DNA from: Hallella multisaccharivorax DSM 17128
GTDB taxonomy: Bacteria; Bacteroidota; Bacteroidia; Bacteroidales; Bacteroidaceae
Direction of reading: 5' to 3'
Length of the DNA: 64,000 nucleotides
Assembly: GCF_000218235.1 (NCBI RefSeq)
Contig: NZ_GL945017.1
Coordinates: forward strand, 2,175,607 to 2,239,606
The translations under genes and the position numbers were made by a program. The stretch's first letter is position 1, and each line of letters begins with the position of its first letter. Of the stretch, positions 15,138-24,299 are shown in pieces. The notes beneath the pieces were generated by a model. The model saw only the letters and a program-made list of their open reading frames with translations, did no database searches and was not told the DNA's origin.

Positions 15138-16592
15138 ATGATACGTTCGCTCAAATATGTTGCTCTCCTGGCGCTCATTGCCATGGTCGTCATCTTCGCA
15201 TACGGGGGATGGTGGATGGTGAACCAATATCACACCTCATGCCGCCGCATGCATACAGACATCAGCGAGGCACTGCGGCGCGCCGACTATCGTGAGCTTG
15301 ACCGTCGTGTCAAAGCCGTCAAGCGGCAGATGGAGCGCGACAGCATTGACAGAGAATGGGCGATGTCGTTCAACTATCAGGATAATGTGTATGGGAGGAA
15401 TGGCGTAAAATCAAGAAACAGACAATATCTCAGTCAGCCGCTCTCTGCCAAGGCAAGCGTGACCCACCTGCTCCAGAGCCGGAGTGGACTGAACGAGTTC
15501 GGACTCTATTTGCAGCGTGGTGTCCATACGGGTGTTGACGGTATACGGCAGATTGACATGAAGTATCTAGACTGGTGTCTGACCGATGAACTTCGCAAGA
15601 TAGGTATCGGCAGCCCTTACCGGCTGTATCGTCTCTATCGCATCCAAGGCAGCAAATGGCAGAAGGCGCACGTGGACACGCTGGATGTTGAGGGGCGTCT
15701 GAAGCCAACGGCTGTGGCGGAAACGTTTGAGCTGCCCATAGACCTGGCTTCCTCGACTTTTTATCGTCTTGAGCTTCCGTCTACGCAGTGGGTTGTGCTT
15801 CGTCAGATGGCAGGTATCATTGTGGCTACACTGCTCACTTTCCTGCTGGTGGCTGCTGTGTTGGCTTATCTCCTCTTCGTCATTCGCCGCCAGCGTACGC
15901 TTGATGAAATGAAGACCGACTTCACCAACAACATGACGCATGAGCTGAAGACCCCCATCGCCGTGGCTTACGCCGCCAATGATGCCCTGCTCAACTTCGG
16001 TGCGGCAAACGATGAGAACCTGCGGAGGACGTACCTCGAAGTGTCGCAGCAGCAATTGGAAGAGCTCGGCAACCTCGTCGAACAAATTCTGGCGATGAGT
16101 ATGGAGCGGCGTAAGACGATGCGTATCAAGGCGGAGACTATCAGCGTGGCGGACACGGTCAATGCAGTCTGCAAAGAACAGAGACTGAAAGCCGACAAGC
16201 CGCTGACCGTGACCACAGATATACCTGAGGATATGAGACTCTGCACCGATCGTGCCCACTTCATGCGCATTCTGTCGAACCTCATCGACAATGCCGTGAA
16301 GTATTCAGAGCAGCAGGCAGACGTCAGCATTCATGCCTCACCATCGGCTGACGGCATGGTGATCACCGTCACCGACCACGGTATAGGCATAGCCAAGGAC
16401 AAGCAACGGTATATCTTCGACAAGTTCTATCGTGTGCCCCATGGCGACCGTCAGGACATAAAAGGCTATGGACTGGGACTGTACTATGTCTGGACAATGA
16501 TGTTGAAGCTCGACGGCAAGGTGGCTGTGAGGAGCGACGGACTGGGCAAGGGAACGACATTCACGTTGACTTTCTATACAAAGGAAGTATAA
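15138..16592 (+). CDS. Sensor histidine kinase
   Basis: A 484-residue membrane kinase. Two transmembrane segments (about 7-27 and 222-246) enclose a ~195-residue periplasmic sensor region with no recognised domain. The cytoplasmic part has the HisKA box NNMTHELKTPIAVAY with phospho-acceptor His268. The ATPase domain has the N box NLIDNAVKYSEQQ, the G1 box VTDHGIGIA and the G2 region GYGLGLYYV. It autophosphorylates and passes phosphate to the regulator 26 bp downstream. It is divergent from the TonB-type receptor gene, suggesting envelope sensing. Confidence 0.9.
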   Translation: MIRSLKYVALLALIAMVVIFAYGGWWMVNQYHTSCRRMHTDISEALRRADYRELDRRVKAVKRQMERDSIDREWAMSFNYQDNVYGRNGVKSRNRQYLSQPLSAKASVTHLLQSRSGLNEFGLYLQRGVHTGVDGIRQIDMKYLDWCLTDELRKIGIGSPYRLYRLYRIQGSKWQKAHVDTLDVEGRLKPTAVAETFELPIDLASSTFYRLELPSTQWVVLRQMAGIIVATLLTFLLVAAVLAYLLFVIRRQRTLDEMKTDFTNNMTHELKTPIAVAYAANDALLNFGAANDENLRRTYLEVSQQQLEELGNLVEQILAMSMERRKTMRIKAETISVADTVNAVCKEQRLKADKPLTVTTDIPEDMRLCTDRAHFMRILSNLIDNAVKYSEQQADVSIHASPSADGMVITVTDHGIGIAKDKQRYIFDKFYRVPHGDRQDIKGYGLGLYYVWTMMLKLDGKVAVRSDGLGKGTTFTLTFYTKEV

Positions 16593-16618
16593 TATAAAGA
16601 TGTATTAATACAGAAGTG

Positions 16619-17308
16619 ATGGAAAGGGTGAAGGTTCTGTTGGTAGAGGATGAATCCACGCTGGCAATGATCATCAAGAACACGCTTGACGCACAGGGAT
16701 TCGACATTATGACGGCATCGGACGGTGAGGACGGTCTGCGGCATTTCGCGGAGAACAAGCCGCAAGTGGTCGTCGCCGATGTGATGATGCCACGCATGGG
16801 CGGCTTTGAGATGGTGAGGCGTATCCGTGAGCACGACAGCACTACTCCGGTGCTCTTCCTCACGGCACGCTCTTCGGTGGAGGATGTCGTGAAAGGGTTC
16901 CGAGAGGGTGGCGACGATTATCTGCGGAAGCCTTTCGGCATGCAGGAACTCATCGTCAGACTGCAGGCTTTGATCAGGCGAAGCGCTCCGATGGAGAAAA
17001 GTCCCGACAACCTTATCGCCATTGGCAAATATACACTGGACGCCAACACTCAGAAACTGGTGTTTGAAGGACACGAAGAGAACCTGTCTTACCGTGAGGC
17101 ACAGATCCTGAGAATGCTGGCCTGCTCGGAAGGCAACGTCGTGGAGACAGCAACCATCCTGAAGGCTCTGTGGGGCGACGACTCGTTTTTCAACTCCCGC
17201 AGCCTGCAGGTTTTTATCACAAAACTACGCCATAAACTTGCCGGGGACAGCGGCATCAGCATCATCAATGTGCGGGGCATTGGTTATCGGCTGGTGAAAA
17301 ATGGGTAA
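16619..17308 (+). CDS. OmpR-family response regulator
   Basis: A 229-residue regulator. The receiver domain has the acidic pair ED (10-11), phospho-acceptor Asp54 (VVVADVMMPRMGG), Thr82 and Lys104 (YLRKPF). The C-terminal winged helix (about 130-229) includes LSYREAQILRMLACSEGNVV and RSLQVFITKLRHKL. The ATG at 16619 is preferred to the GTG at 16616 directly before it. It forms an operon with the kinase and presumably controls the divergent outer membrane receptor operon. Confidence 0.9.
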   Translation: MERVKVLLVEDESTLAMIIKNTLDAQGFDIMTASDGEDGLRHFAENKPQVVVADVMMPRMGGFEMVRRIREHDSTTPVLFLTARSSVEDVVKGFREGGDDYLRKPFGMQELIVRLQALIRRSAPMEKSPDNLIAIGKYTLDANTQKLVFEGHEENLSYREAQILRMLACSEGNVVETATILKALWGDDSFFNSRSLQVFITKLRHKLAGDSGISIINVRGIGYRLVKNG

Positions 17309-17361
17309 TGCATCTTTGCATCTTTTCACATCATATTGTTCATAAATCAAGATAAAACTAT

Positions 17362-17369
17362 TATCTTTG
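17362..17369 (+). promoter_or_regulatory. -7 box of the second Rpn-type gene
   Basis: TATCTTTG, with TTG at 17336-17338 as a possible -33 element. The ATG at 17388 follows; this excludes the in-frame TTG at 17367 as the start. Confidence 0.5.
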
Positions 17370-17387
17370 CCAAAAACAATACAGTTT

Positions 17388-18452
17388 ATGATGATCAGTG
17401 TTGCAAATCCTATCTATGACTCAGTGTTCAAATACCTCATGGAGGATGAACGCATAGCCAAAACCATACTCTCTGCTTTGCTGAAGAAAGAGATTGAGAG
17501 TGTCGAGCTGCGTCCTCACGAATATGCCAACCAGACGAAGGACCGGCTGTCCATGTTCCGCATTGACTTTGGTGCCAAGATCCGGGAAACAGATGGGAAA
17601 AGTCATTTGATACTGATAGAACTTCAGAAGACGTGGCTTGAAACAGAGACTTTGCGCTTCAGACAGTATCTCGGAGCTCAGTATAGCAACAAGCTGAACA
17701 TCAACAAGGATGACAAGAAAGGTTTTGCCATACCCATGGTCTCCATCTATCTCTTGGGACATCGCGTCGGAGACATTGACGTTCCTGTATTGTATGTCAA
17801 TCATCATTATTATGACTATGACGGTAATGAAGTGACACATGGTGTACCCGACCCCTTCGTTGAGAGTCTGAATCACAATAGCATCATTGTGCAGATTCCG
17901 TTGCTTCACGGTCAGATTAACAACCGTCTTGATGAGGTATTGAGCATCTTCGACCAGTCAAAAGCAGATGATGCCGACCGTCAGTTGCTTCATATTAATG
18001 AAGAGAACTATCATGGTGATGAGAATATGGAGTATATCGTCCACCGCCTGTCGGCTGCTGCTGCCGATGCAGAGATGCGACAGGATATGAATGTGGAGGA
18101 CGAGTATTTCTCAGCTCTGGAAAATCGTGATACGATGCTCTTGAAAAAGGATGAAGAGCTAAGTCGAAAGGACGCCCAGCTCAAGGCCAAAGACACACAA
18201 CTTGAGACGAAGGACGCCCAGCTCAAGGCCAAAGACACACAACTTGAGACGAAGGACGCCCAGCTCAAGGCCAAAGACACACAACTTGAGACAAAGAACG
18301 CCCAGCTCAAGGCCAAAGACGACCTACTTGAGGCTAAAGATGCCCAAATACAAGCTATGGTGTCCAATTTGGCTAAACGTGGAATGAATGTTTCAGAGAT
18401 AGCTTCTATCATTGGCAGGTCTGTGGAAGATGTGGTTAAGATGTTATCATGA
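17388..18452 (+). CDS. Rpn-family PD-(D/E)XK protein with a coiled-coil repeat region
   Basis: About 354 residues (MMISVANPIYDSVFKYLME). The first ~220 residues belong to the PDDEXK_2/Rpn nuclease-like family. DFGAKIRETDGKSHLILIEL followed by QKTW carries the D...E-x-Q-type core, in which Gln replaces the usual catalytic Lys position. A coiled coil follows, built of 14-residue units (KDAQLKAKDTQLET), four in a row with slight drift. The tail KRGMNVSEIASIIGRSVEDVV is helix-turn-helix-like, as in the protein at 3950. The repeats are exact two-heptad blocks, so their number can change without breaking the frame or the coil. The gene overlaps the next start by four bases (ATGA). Confidence 0.8.
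   Translation: MMISVANPIYDSVFKYLMEDERIAKTILSALLKKEIESVELRPHEYANQTKDRLSMFRIDFGAKIRETDGKSHLILIELQKTWLETETLRFRQYLGAQYSNKLNINKDDKKGFAIPMVSIYLLGHRVGDIDVPVLYVNHHYYDYDGNEVTHGVPDPFVESLNHNSIIVQIPLLHGQINNRLDEVLSIFDQSKADDADRQLLHINEENYHGDENMEYIVHRLSAAAADAEMRQDMNVEDEYFSALENRDTMLLKKDEELSRKDAQLKAKDTQLETKDAQLKAKDTQLETKDAQLKAKDTQLETKNAQLKAKDDLLEAKDAQIQAMVSNLAKRGMNVSEIASIIGRSVEDVVKMLS
18171..18338 (+). repeat. 42-bp in-frame tandem repeat, four units
   Basis: Units start at 18171, 18213, 18255 and 18297. The first two are identical, each beginning GACGCCCAGCTCAAGG. Each encodes two coiled-coil heptads of the Rpn-type protein. Confidence 0.95.
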
Positions 18453-19543
18453 AGCCTTTCTTTCTTCTGTTTTTCATTCTTGTCTTCTCCGGCCAGAGCT
18501 ATATCATGCTACGTACATGGCAGTTGCTGCCTGCCGTCCCTTCGGTGCGTATCACTGTTGTAGTGCTCATGGCGACAGCCCTCATCCTGTCAATTCTTTC
18601 CGTGACCCATGTTATTGACGCGTGTCCCATGTCCGTATCACGTATAGCATACGAGGTAGGTACCTCATGGCTCATCATCGCCATCTATCTGATCATCATC
18701 TTTCTGACCGTTGATATCCTTCGGCTCTCTCATATCGTAAGTTCCACAACATTCAAGTCTAATCTGACGCAGAGTGTGGTCCTTACTATCAGTCTTACAC
18801 TTATCTTCTTTCTAGCATGGTACCATTATGAACATAAGAAGCGCGTGGCAATCAACGTCAGCACCACCAAAGTTCTGAATAAGCCCCTACGGTTTGTGCT
18901 CGTGAGCGATCTTCACTTGGGTTACCACAACACGCGCAAGGACCTGCACCGGTGGCTACAGCTTATCAAAGCAGAACATCCTGATGCCATACTCATCGGC
19001 GGTGACCTCATTGACGGCAGCTACCGGCCTGTAGCAGTAGAGAATATGGCAGAGGAATTTCGTCACATGGATATTCCCGTTTTTGCCTGTTTAGGCAATC
19101 ACGACTATTATACGGGGCTTGACAACGACCTCAGATTTTGTCATAGAGCCGGTATCACTGTGTTGCGTGACAGTGTTGCTTCTTTTGAGGGCATCACGCT
19201 TATCGGACGCGATGACCGCACCAACCCTCACCGTAAAAGTCTCCATGAAATTATGGCTGGCGTCAATCCCAAGTCTTTCCTCTTAGAACTCGACCATCAG
19301 CCCTATCATCTGGAGGAGGCGATGAACAACGGCATTGACTTTGAGTTTGCCGGTCACACCCACCACGGACAGGTGTGGCCCATCAGCTGGATCACTGATG
19401 CCCTCTATGAGAAAGCCTTCGGGGCCTGGCAGAAAGGTCATACACATTATTATATTAGTTCCGGAATGGGCATCTGGGGAGCAAAATTCAGAATTGGCAC
19501 ACAGTCAGAATATATTGTTCTAAGCATCATAAACCGTAAGTAA
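18449..19543 (+). CDS. Membrane-anchored calcineurin-like metallophosphoesterase
   Basis: A 364-residue protein. The N-terminal ~130 residues hold four hydrophobic segments. The rest is a metallophosphoesterase: LVSDLHLGYHN (metal ligands Asp and His), ILIGGDLIDGS, CLGNHDYYTG and EFAGHTHHGQ supply the D-x-H, G-D, G-N-H-D and G-H-x-H motifs. It resembles YkuE/YaeI-type enzymes acting at the cytoplasmic membrane, perhaps on lipid-linked phosphates; the substrate is not known. The start overlaps the end of the Rpn-type gene by four bases, so translation is coupled. The long repeat copy B begins six bases after its stop. Confidence 0.85.
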   Translation: MKPFFLLFFILVFSGQSYIMLRTWQLLPAVPSVRITVVVLMATALILSILSVTHVIDACPMSVSRIAYEVGTSWLIIAIYLIIIFLTVDILRLSHIVSSTTFKSNLTQSVVLTISLTLIFFLAWYHYEHKKRVAINVSTTKVLNKPLRFVLVSDLHLGYHNTRKDLHRWLQLIKAEHPDAILIGGDLIDGSYRPVAVENMAEEFRHMDIPVFACLGNHDYYTGLDNDLRFCHRAGITVLRDSVASFEGITLIGRDDRTNPHRKSLHEIMAGVNPKSFLLELDHQPYHLEEAMNNGIDFEFAGHTHHGQVWPISWITDALYEKAFGAWQKGHTHYYISSGMGIWGAKFRIGTQSEYIVLSIINRK

Positions 19544-19548
19544 AGATA

Positions 19549-20148
19549 CTATTCTCCTGCCTGAACCATTTATCCATGCCACCTCTTCGGAGACCCATCT
19601 CCAATGAATTTCAGTTGGAGCATTAGTGCAGGGTGGCCCCCCTGTGGGCCACCTCAGACTATGTTCGACCGCTTTATCATCGGTTATGACGCCTCTTCAG
19701 GTAGGGCACAGGGCCCTACCCTGCACTACAAAGAATGGCTGGCGATCGCTAAAATGTAAACTCTTTTGGCAAAAAAACACCCGCTCTTGAACATGCATTC
19801 CAGAGCGACGATGACGGCTTCATCCCTGCTTTTCGTAAACATCATGACCCTTTTCGGAAGAATTCCCGCGGGACATCACCTGAATCGCACTGCCTTTACA
19901 GTGAAATGGCAATATGACTACAGTTGAATCGCAACGCCTCTGCACCTATATCGCACTGCCATTGCAGCTGAATCGCGACGTAAAAACCGTGTTATGGCGA
20001 GGCGACAAGACTCAGATAAACCTATTAAAACATAACCACTTGATTATTAATAAAATACAAAACGACCCAAGAATGGCCTGTTTCCGGCAAAAGAACACGC
20101 CCTTCCTGATTTTTTCAATTCTCAGAGCTGGTTTTGTAAAACAATATT
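19549..20148. repeat. Long intergenic repeat, copy B (600 bp)
   Basis: Nearly identical to 11855-12505 without the ~50-bp internal duplication. It contains the same foldable core: GTGCAGGGT (19626-19634) pairs with ACCCTGCAC (19718-19726) and encloses GGTGGCCC/GGGCCACC and GTAGGGC/GCCCTAC hairpins, with 22-bp units at 19876. No ORF in it looks coding. It begins six bases after the phosphoesterase stop codon. Confidence 0.9.
19876..19985. repeat. Diverged 22-bp repeat array inside copy B
   Basis: Five units starting at 19876, 19898, 19920, 19942 and 19964, the same as those at 12235-12344. Confidence 0.65.
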
Positions 20149-20278
20149 TATAGCTTTGGTGGGCTTAGTAACCGTGCAACCCAAATGAAAGGATTAAGGC
20201 CGTTCTCCGCATTAAAGATAAAGAGACATTTTCGTCAAAGTATCTCATGATATGGTTTCTCCGTCCGGAGTTTGACCA

Positions 20279-20518
20279 CTATGCCCGCTTCCATTCGATT
20301 GGCATGCACGAGAAATTTTCAGTTGATATGGGCCGATAGTGGCCAAGAGCGTAACGCGCATCTTCCATTAAATCCCAATTTGGACTCATCTCGTCGATTT
20401 TGCTGAAAGAGTAGTCATAGATCCCGCAGCCATCAGAACTGCCTAACCATTTTTCAGTGAACTTCAAAAAATAAGGTATCCTTTTATTGCAAATAAAACG
20501 TTTTTCAATGATTGTCAA
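20279..20518 (-). CDS. Doubtful small ORF, 79 residues
   Basis: An ORF with protein-like composition (DGCGIYDYSFSKIDEM, DLMEDARYALGHYRPI) but no family that I recognise. It starts in the upstream region of the topoisomerase gene on the opposite strand. It could be a gene remnant or a small protein. The remaining sequence between 20149 and 20278 holds nothing I can name. Confidence 0.25.
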   Translation of the reverse strand: MTIIEKRFICNKRIPYFLKFTEKWLGSSDGCGIYDYSFSKIDEMSPNWDLMEDARYALGHYRPISTENFSCMPIEWKRA

Positions 20519-20540
20519 AGCAAGTTAGCGATTTTTTTTA

Positions 20541-20548
20541 TAACTTTG
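20541..20548 (+). promoter_or_regulatory. -7 box of the topoisomerase IV A gene
   Basis: TAACTTTG. It ends two bases before the in-frame ATG at 20551, so that ATG and the upstream in-frame start at 20512 are unlikely; ATG 20581 is preferred. Confidence 0.5.
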
Positions 20549-20580
20549 CAATGAAGGCGACTGACGCCCTCTCTTATATT

Positions 20581-23283
20581 ATGGACGACGACAAGATAAA
20601 GAACAACAATAGCGAACAGGACGAGGAGCTGACCGTGGATCAACACTCTGATTATCAGCCTGTAGACCGCTTCGACGCTTCGGCGGTGCACCATCTCTCC
20701 GGGATGTACAAGAGCTGGTTTCTCGATTATGCATCCTACGTGATTCTGGAGCGCGCCGTGCCTCATATCGAGGACGGCCTGAAACCGGTGCAACGCCGCA
20801 TCCTCCACACGATGAAGCGCATGGACGACGGCCGCTACAACAAAGTGGCCAACATCGTGGGTGAGACCATGAAGTTCCACCCGCACGGCGACGCCTCCAT
20901 CGGCGACGCACTGGTGCAGCTCGGACAAAAAGACCTGCTCATCGACACGCAAGGCAACTGGGGCAACATCCTCACCGGCGACCGCGCCGCTGCACCCCGA
21001 TATATTGAGGCACGCCTCTCAAAGTTCGCATTGGAGACAGTGTTCAATCCTAAGACCACAGAATGGCAGCTCTCCTACGACGGCCGTAACAAGGAGCCGG
21101 TGACGCTGCCGTCGAAGTTCCCGCTGTTGCTGGCGCAGGGCGCCGAGGGCATTGCCGTGGGACTGTCATCGAAGGTGCTGCCGCACAACTTCAACGAGCT
21201 GTGCGACGCCGCCGTGAGCTATCTCCGCGGCGAGGAGTTCCACCTCTACCCCGACTTCCCCACGGGCGGCGCCATCGACGTGTCGAAATACAACGACGGA
21301 CAGCGCGGCGGCGTGGTGCGCGTCAGGGCAAGGATAGAGAAGAGAGATGCCAGGATACTCGTCATCAGCGAGGTGCCATACTCCAAGACCGCAGCCTCTC
21401 TGCAGGACTCCATCACCAAAGCCATTGAGAAAGGCAAGATCAAAGCCCGTAAGGTGGTGGACATGACGGCGCGACACGTGGAGATACAGGTGATGCTGGC
21501 CCCCGGCGTATCGCCCGACAAGACCATTGACGCACTCTATGCCTTCACCGACTGTGAAATCAACATCTCGTCCAACTGCTGTGTCATTGAGGACGACAGA
21601 CCACAGTTTCTCACTGTCTCCGAGGTGCTGCAACACTCCACCGACCGCACCATGGGCCTGCTGCGGCGTGAGCTGGAAATCCGCAAAAGCGAACTTGAAG
21701 AACAGCTCTTCTTCGCCAGTCTGGAGCGCATCTTCATTGAGGAGCGCATGTACAAGGAGAAAGACTTTGAGCAGGCGCCCAACCAGAAGGCGGTGCTCAA
21801 CTTCCTAGACAAGAAATTCGTGCCCTGGAAGCCAAAGCTCATACGCGAAATACACGAGGACGACTATCTGCGACTGCTCGAGATCAAGATGCAGCGCATC
21901 CTCAAATACAATAAAGACAAGGCCGACAAACTCATGACCAAGATGAAGGCCGACATCAAGGGCATTGAGCACGACCTGGCTCATATGACCGATGTCACCG
22001 TGGCGTGGTTTGAACACTTAAAGGAGACCTACGGCCACGACCATCCACGCCTCACCGAGGTGCGCTCCTTCGACACCATCGAAGTGACAAAGGTAGTGGA
22101 AGCCAACGAAAAACTCTACATCAACCGGCAGGACGGATTCATCGGTACCGGACTGAAGAAGGATGAGTTTGTGTGTAACTGCTCCGATTTGGATGACATC
22201 ATCCTCTTCTACCGCGACGGCAAATATAAGGTTATTAAAGTGGCAGAGAAAATCTTTGTCGGCAAAAACGTGCTTTGGGTGCAGGTATTCAAGAAAAACG
22301 ACACGCGCACTATCTACAACGCCGTCTACCGTGACGGCAAGAAAGGTGCCTACTTCATCAAGCGCTTCAATGTCACCTCTGTTGTCCGCGACCGCGAGTA
22401 CGACCTCACGCAGGGCACGGCGGGATCGCGTGTGGCTTACTTCACCGCCAACCCCAACGGTGAGGCGGAGGTCATCAAAATCACGCTTGAGCCCAACCTG
22501 ACACGGAAGAAACAATCGTTGTTCATAGAGAAAGATTTCTCCGACATTCTCATCAAGACCAGGACAGCCCGCGGCAACCTACTGACGCGGCAGAATGTGA
22601 AGCGCATCACCCTCAAGAGCCACGGACACTCCACCCTCGGCGGAAGGAAAGTGTGGTTCGACAGTGACGTGAAGCGTCTCAACTACGATGCACGTGGCAA
22701 GTATCTCGGCGAATTCAGCGACGGCGACAATATCCTCGTCATCCTCCACGGTGGCGACTATTATATCACGAGCTTCGACCTCAACAACCACTTTGAGGAC
22801 AACATCGCACTCATTGAGAAATACGACCCCCACAAGGTGTGGACGGCGGTGCTCCTCGACGCCGACAACAACGGCTACCCTTATCTCAAGCGATTCCGGT
22901 TAGAAGCGAGGAGAAATCCGCAAAACTTCGTGGGCGACAATATCGACAGCCGTCTACTGCTCCTCACCGACACATCCTGCCCCAATCTCCGTGTCAGCTT
23001 CGGCGGTGCAGACAGTGTACGCCCTCCCCTGGAGATCGACGCCGAGCAGTTTGTCGGCGTCAAGGGATTCAAAGCCAAAGGCAAGCGCGTGGCCACATGG
23101 CAGGTGGAAAAGGTTGAGGAACTGCCTCCCCTGGGTCAGCCCAAATCTGCTGGAGATGCCAATGACGACGACAGCAAAGAATCCGACAACAACACGGACC
23201 TCGACTCTGATGCCGGCAAGTCACGACAGCAGATCATCGACGAGATGACCAGACAGCTCGACCTCTTCGACGACGACAAGTAA
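20581..23283 (+). CDS. parC: DNA topoisomerase IV subunit A / GyrA-like type IIA topoisomerase
   Basis: About 900 residues from ATG 20581 (MDDDKIKNNNSEQ). The breakage-reunion domain has ERAVPHIEDGLKPVQRRIL, the QRDR-like stretch HPHGDASIGDALVQLGQ, and the catalytic Tyr in AAPRYIEARLS. A coiled coil (about residues 400-480) leads to a C-terminal beta-propeller-like region without a clear GyrA box (QRRGGKG), which favours ParC over GyrA. It works with ParE to decatenate daughter chromosomes. The acidic low-complexity C-terminus (DDDSKESDNNTDLDSD) is a lineage feature. No parE lies in the window. Confidence 0.88.
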   Translation: MDDDKIKNNNSEQDEELTVDQHSDYQPVDRFDASAVHHLSGMYKSWFLDYASYVILERAVPHIEDGLKPVQRRILHTMKRMDDGRYNKVANIVGETMKFHPHGDASIGDALVQLGQKDLLIDTQGNWGNILTGDRAAAPRYIEARLSKFALETVFNPKTTEWQLSYDGRNKEPVTLPSKFPLLLAQGAEGIAVGLSSKVLPHNFNELCDAAVSYLRGEEFHLYPDFPTGGAIDVSKYNDGQRGGVVRVRARIEKRDARILVISEVPYSKTAASLQDSITKAIEKGKIKARKVVDMTARHVEIQVMLAPGVSPDKTIDALYAFTDCEINISSNCCVIEDDRPQFLTVSEVLQHSTDRTMGLLRRELEIRKSELEEQLFFASLERIFIEERMYKEKDFEQAPNQKAVLNFLDKKFVPWKPKLIREIHEDDYLRLLEIKMQRILKYNKDKADKLMTKMKADIKGIEHDLAHMTDVTVAWFEHLKETYGHDHPRLTEVRSFDTIEVTKVVEANEKLYINRQDGFIGTGLKKDEFVCNCSDLDDIILFYRDGKYKVIKVAEKIFVGKNVLWVQVFKKNDTRTIYNAVYRDGKKGAYFIKRFNVTSVVRDREYDLTQGTAGSRVAYFTANPNGEAEVIKITLEPNLTRKKQSLFIEKDFSDILIKTRTARGNLLTRQNVKRITLKSHGHSTLGGRKVWFDSDVKRLNYDARGKYLGEFSDGDNILVILHGGDYYITSFDLNNHFEDNIALIEKYDPHKVWTAVLLDADNNGYPYLKRFRLEARRNPQNFVGDNIDSRLLLLTDTSCPNLRVSFGGADSVRPPLEIDAEQFVGVKGFKAKGKRVATWQVEKVEELPPLGQPKSAGDANDDDSKESDNNTDLDSDAGKSRQQIIDEMTRQLDLFDDDK

Positions 23284-23385
23284 GAGACCCTACCCTATAT
23301 CAGTGCAGGAATGGCTCTCCCCAGTTCCTCTACGTGTGGGAGATAGAGATAATGACCGCCCATAACCCCCTATTAATACGTTCTC

Positions 23386-24240
23386 ATGACATCAACACCT
23401 TTGATATGGATTTCGACGTTGGCATTAACGCTCACCCTGCTTCTGCTCCCCTACAACAAGGCCGCAGCTCAGAAAGAAGCCGCCAGCCTCATCAGCATCG
23501 GGCATACCGACCTGCTCGACACCTATCTCTCGCAAGAGAAAGCCACAGGGCTTGAGTTGCGCTATACGAAGGAGAAAGCCAACCGCAAAAACCTGAAAAC
23601 TGACAGTACTGCCACAATGCCGAGGCTACGAAGATGGTCGACCTACATCGTGCAAGAGGCCTTCTTCACCAAGGCTGGCACTCGTGGCAACGACAACTCC
23701 TTCCTCGGAGCTCTCTACAACCTGCGGTTCGGCTGGCACTACAATATCGATCCTTTATCGCCTGCCCCAGCGTGTGAATCGTATGCATCTTCCCCGCGTT
23801 CACCCCTCAATCTCCGCATCGGTCTCTTGACCGACCTCAGCCTCGGCGGCCTCTACAACACCCGCAACAGCAACAACCCCGCACAGGCGAGGATGGCTCT
23901 GAGCCTTGATCCTTCCGTGATGGCGACATGGCGCTTTCACCTTAAAGGACGACCCTTCACCTTGCGGTACGTGGCTGCCGCACCCGCACTGGGCATCGCC
24001 TTCTCGCCTAACTACGGACAAAGCTACTACGAGATCTTCACGCACGGCAACTACGACCACAACATCGTATTCACCTCACCCGCCTCAGGGCTCCAACTCC
24101 ACCAGATGCTCATACTTGGCTTCAGACTGTGGCACATCTCATTCTCCATAGGCTATCTCGGAGATATCCGACAGATGAGCGTCAATAGCCTCAAGTATCA
24201 TCAATACACGCACGCACTGACTATAGGATGGATGTACTGA
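23386..24240 (+). CDS. DUF3316-like outer membrane protein
   Basis: A 284-residue protein with a signal peptide (hydrophobic 8-25, cleavage near KAAAQ). The mature part has alternating strands rich in Tyr, Phe and Gly, such as FLGALYNLRFGWHYN and LRIGLLTDLSLGGLYNTRN, and ends with an aromatic residue (GWMY), as in outer membrane barrels. It resembles the Bacteroidetes family DUF3316. Function unknown. It stands between topoisomerase IV A and an S41 protease on the same strand, with about 100 bp upstream. Confidence 0.65.
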   Translation: MTSTPLIWISTLALTLTLLLLPYNKAAAQKEAASLISIGHTDLLDTYLSQEKATGLELRYTKEKANRKNLKTDSTATMPRLRRWSTYIVQEAFFTKAGTRGNDNSFLGALYNLRFGWHYNIDPLSPAPACESYASSPRSPLNLRIGLLTDLSLGGLYNTRNSNNPAQARMALSLDPSVMATWRFHLKGRPFTLRYVAAAPALGIAFSPNYGQSYYEIFTHGNYDHNIVFTSPASGLQLHQMLILGFRLWHISFSIGYLGDIRQMSVNSLKYHQYTHALTIGWMY

Positions 24241-24299
24241 AGAGTCTCAAATTCTTGAGCCATAAAAGGCACGAACATAATTCTCTCATTCTCTAATTC

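Noticed and set aside
19914..20153. 79-codon plus-strand ORF in repeat copy B
   Set aside because: It reads through the 22-bp units. Copy A has a frame-breaking difference, and there is no protein-like pattern.
22018..22515. 165-codon minus-strand ORF inside parC
   Set aside because: A shadow of the topoisomerase gene; composition is typical of antisense frames.
23284..23385. Third copy of the long repeat (GTGCAGG and CCCTACCC near 23290)
   Set aside because: Only short, disordered matches; no extended similarity.
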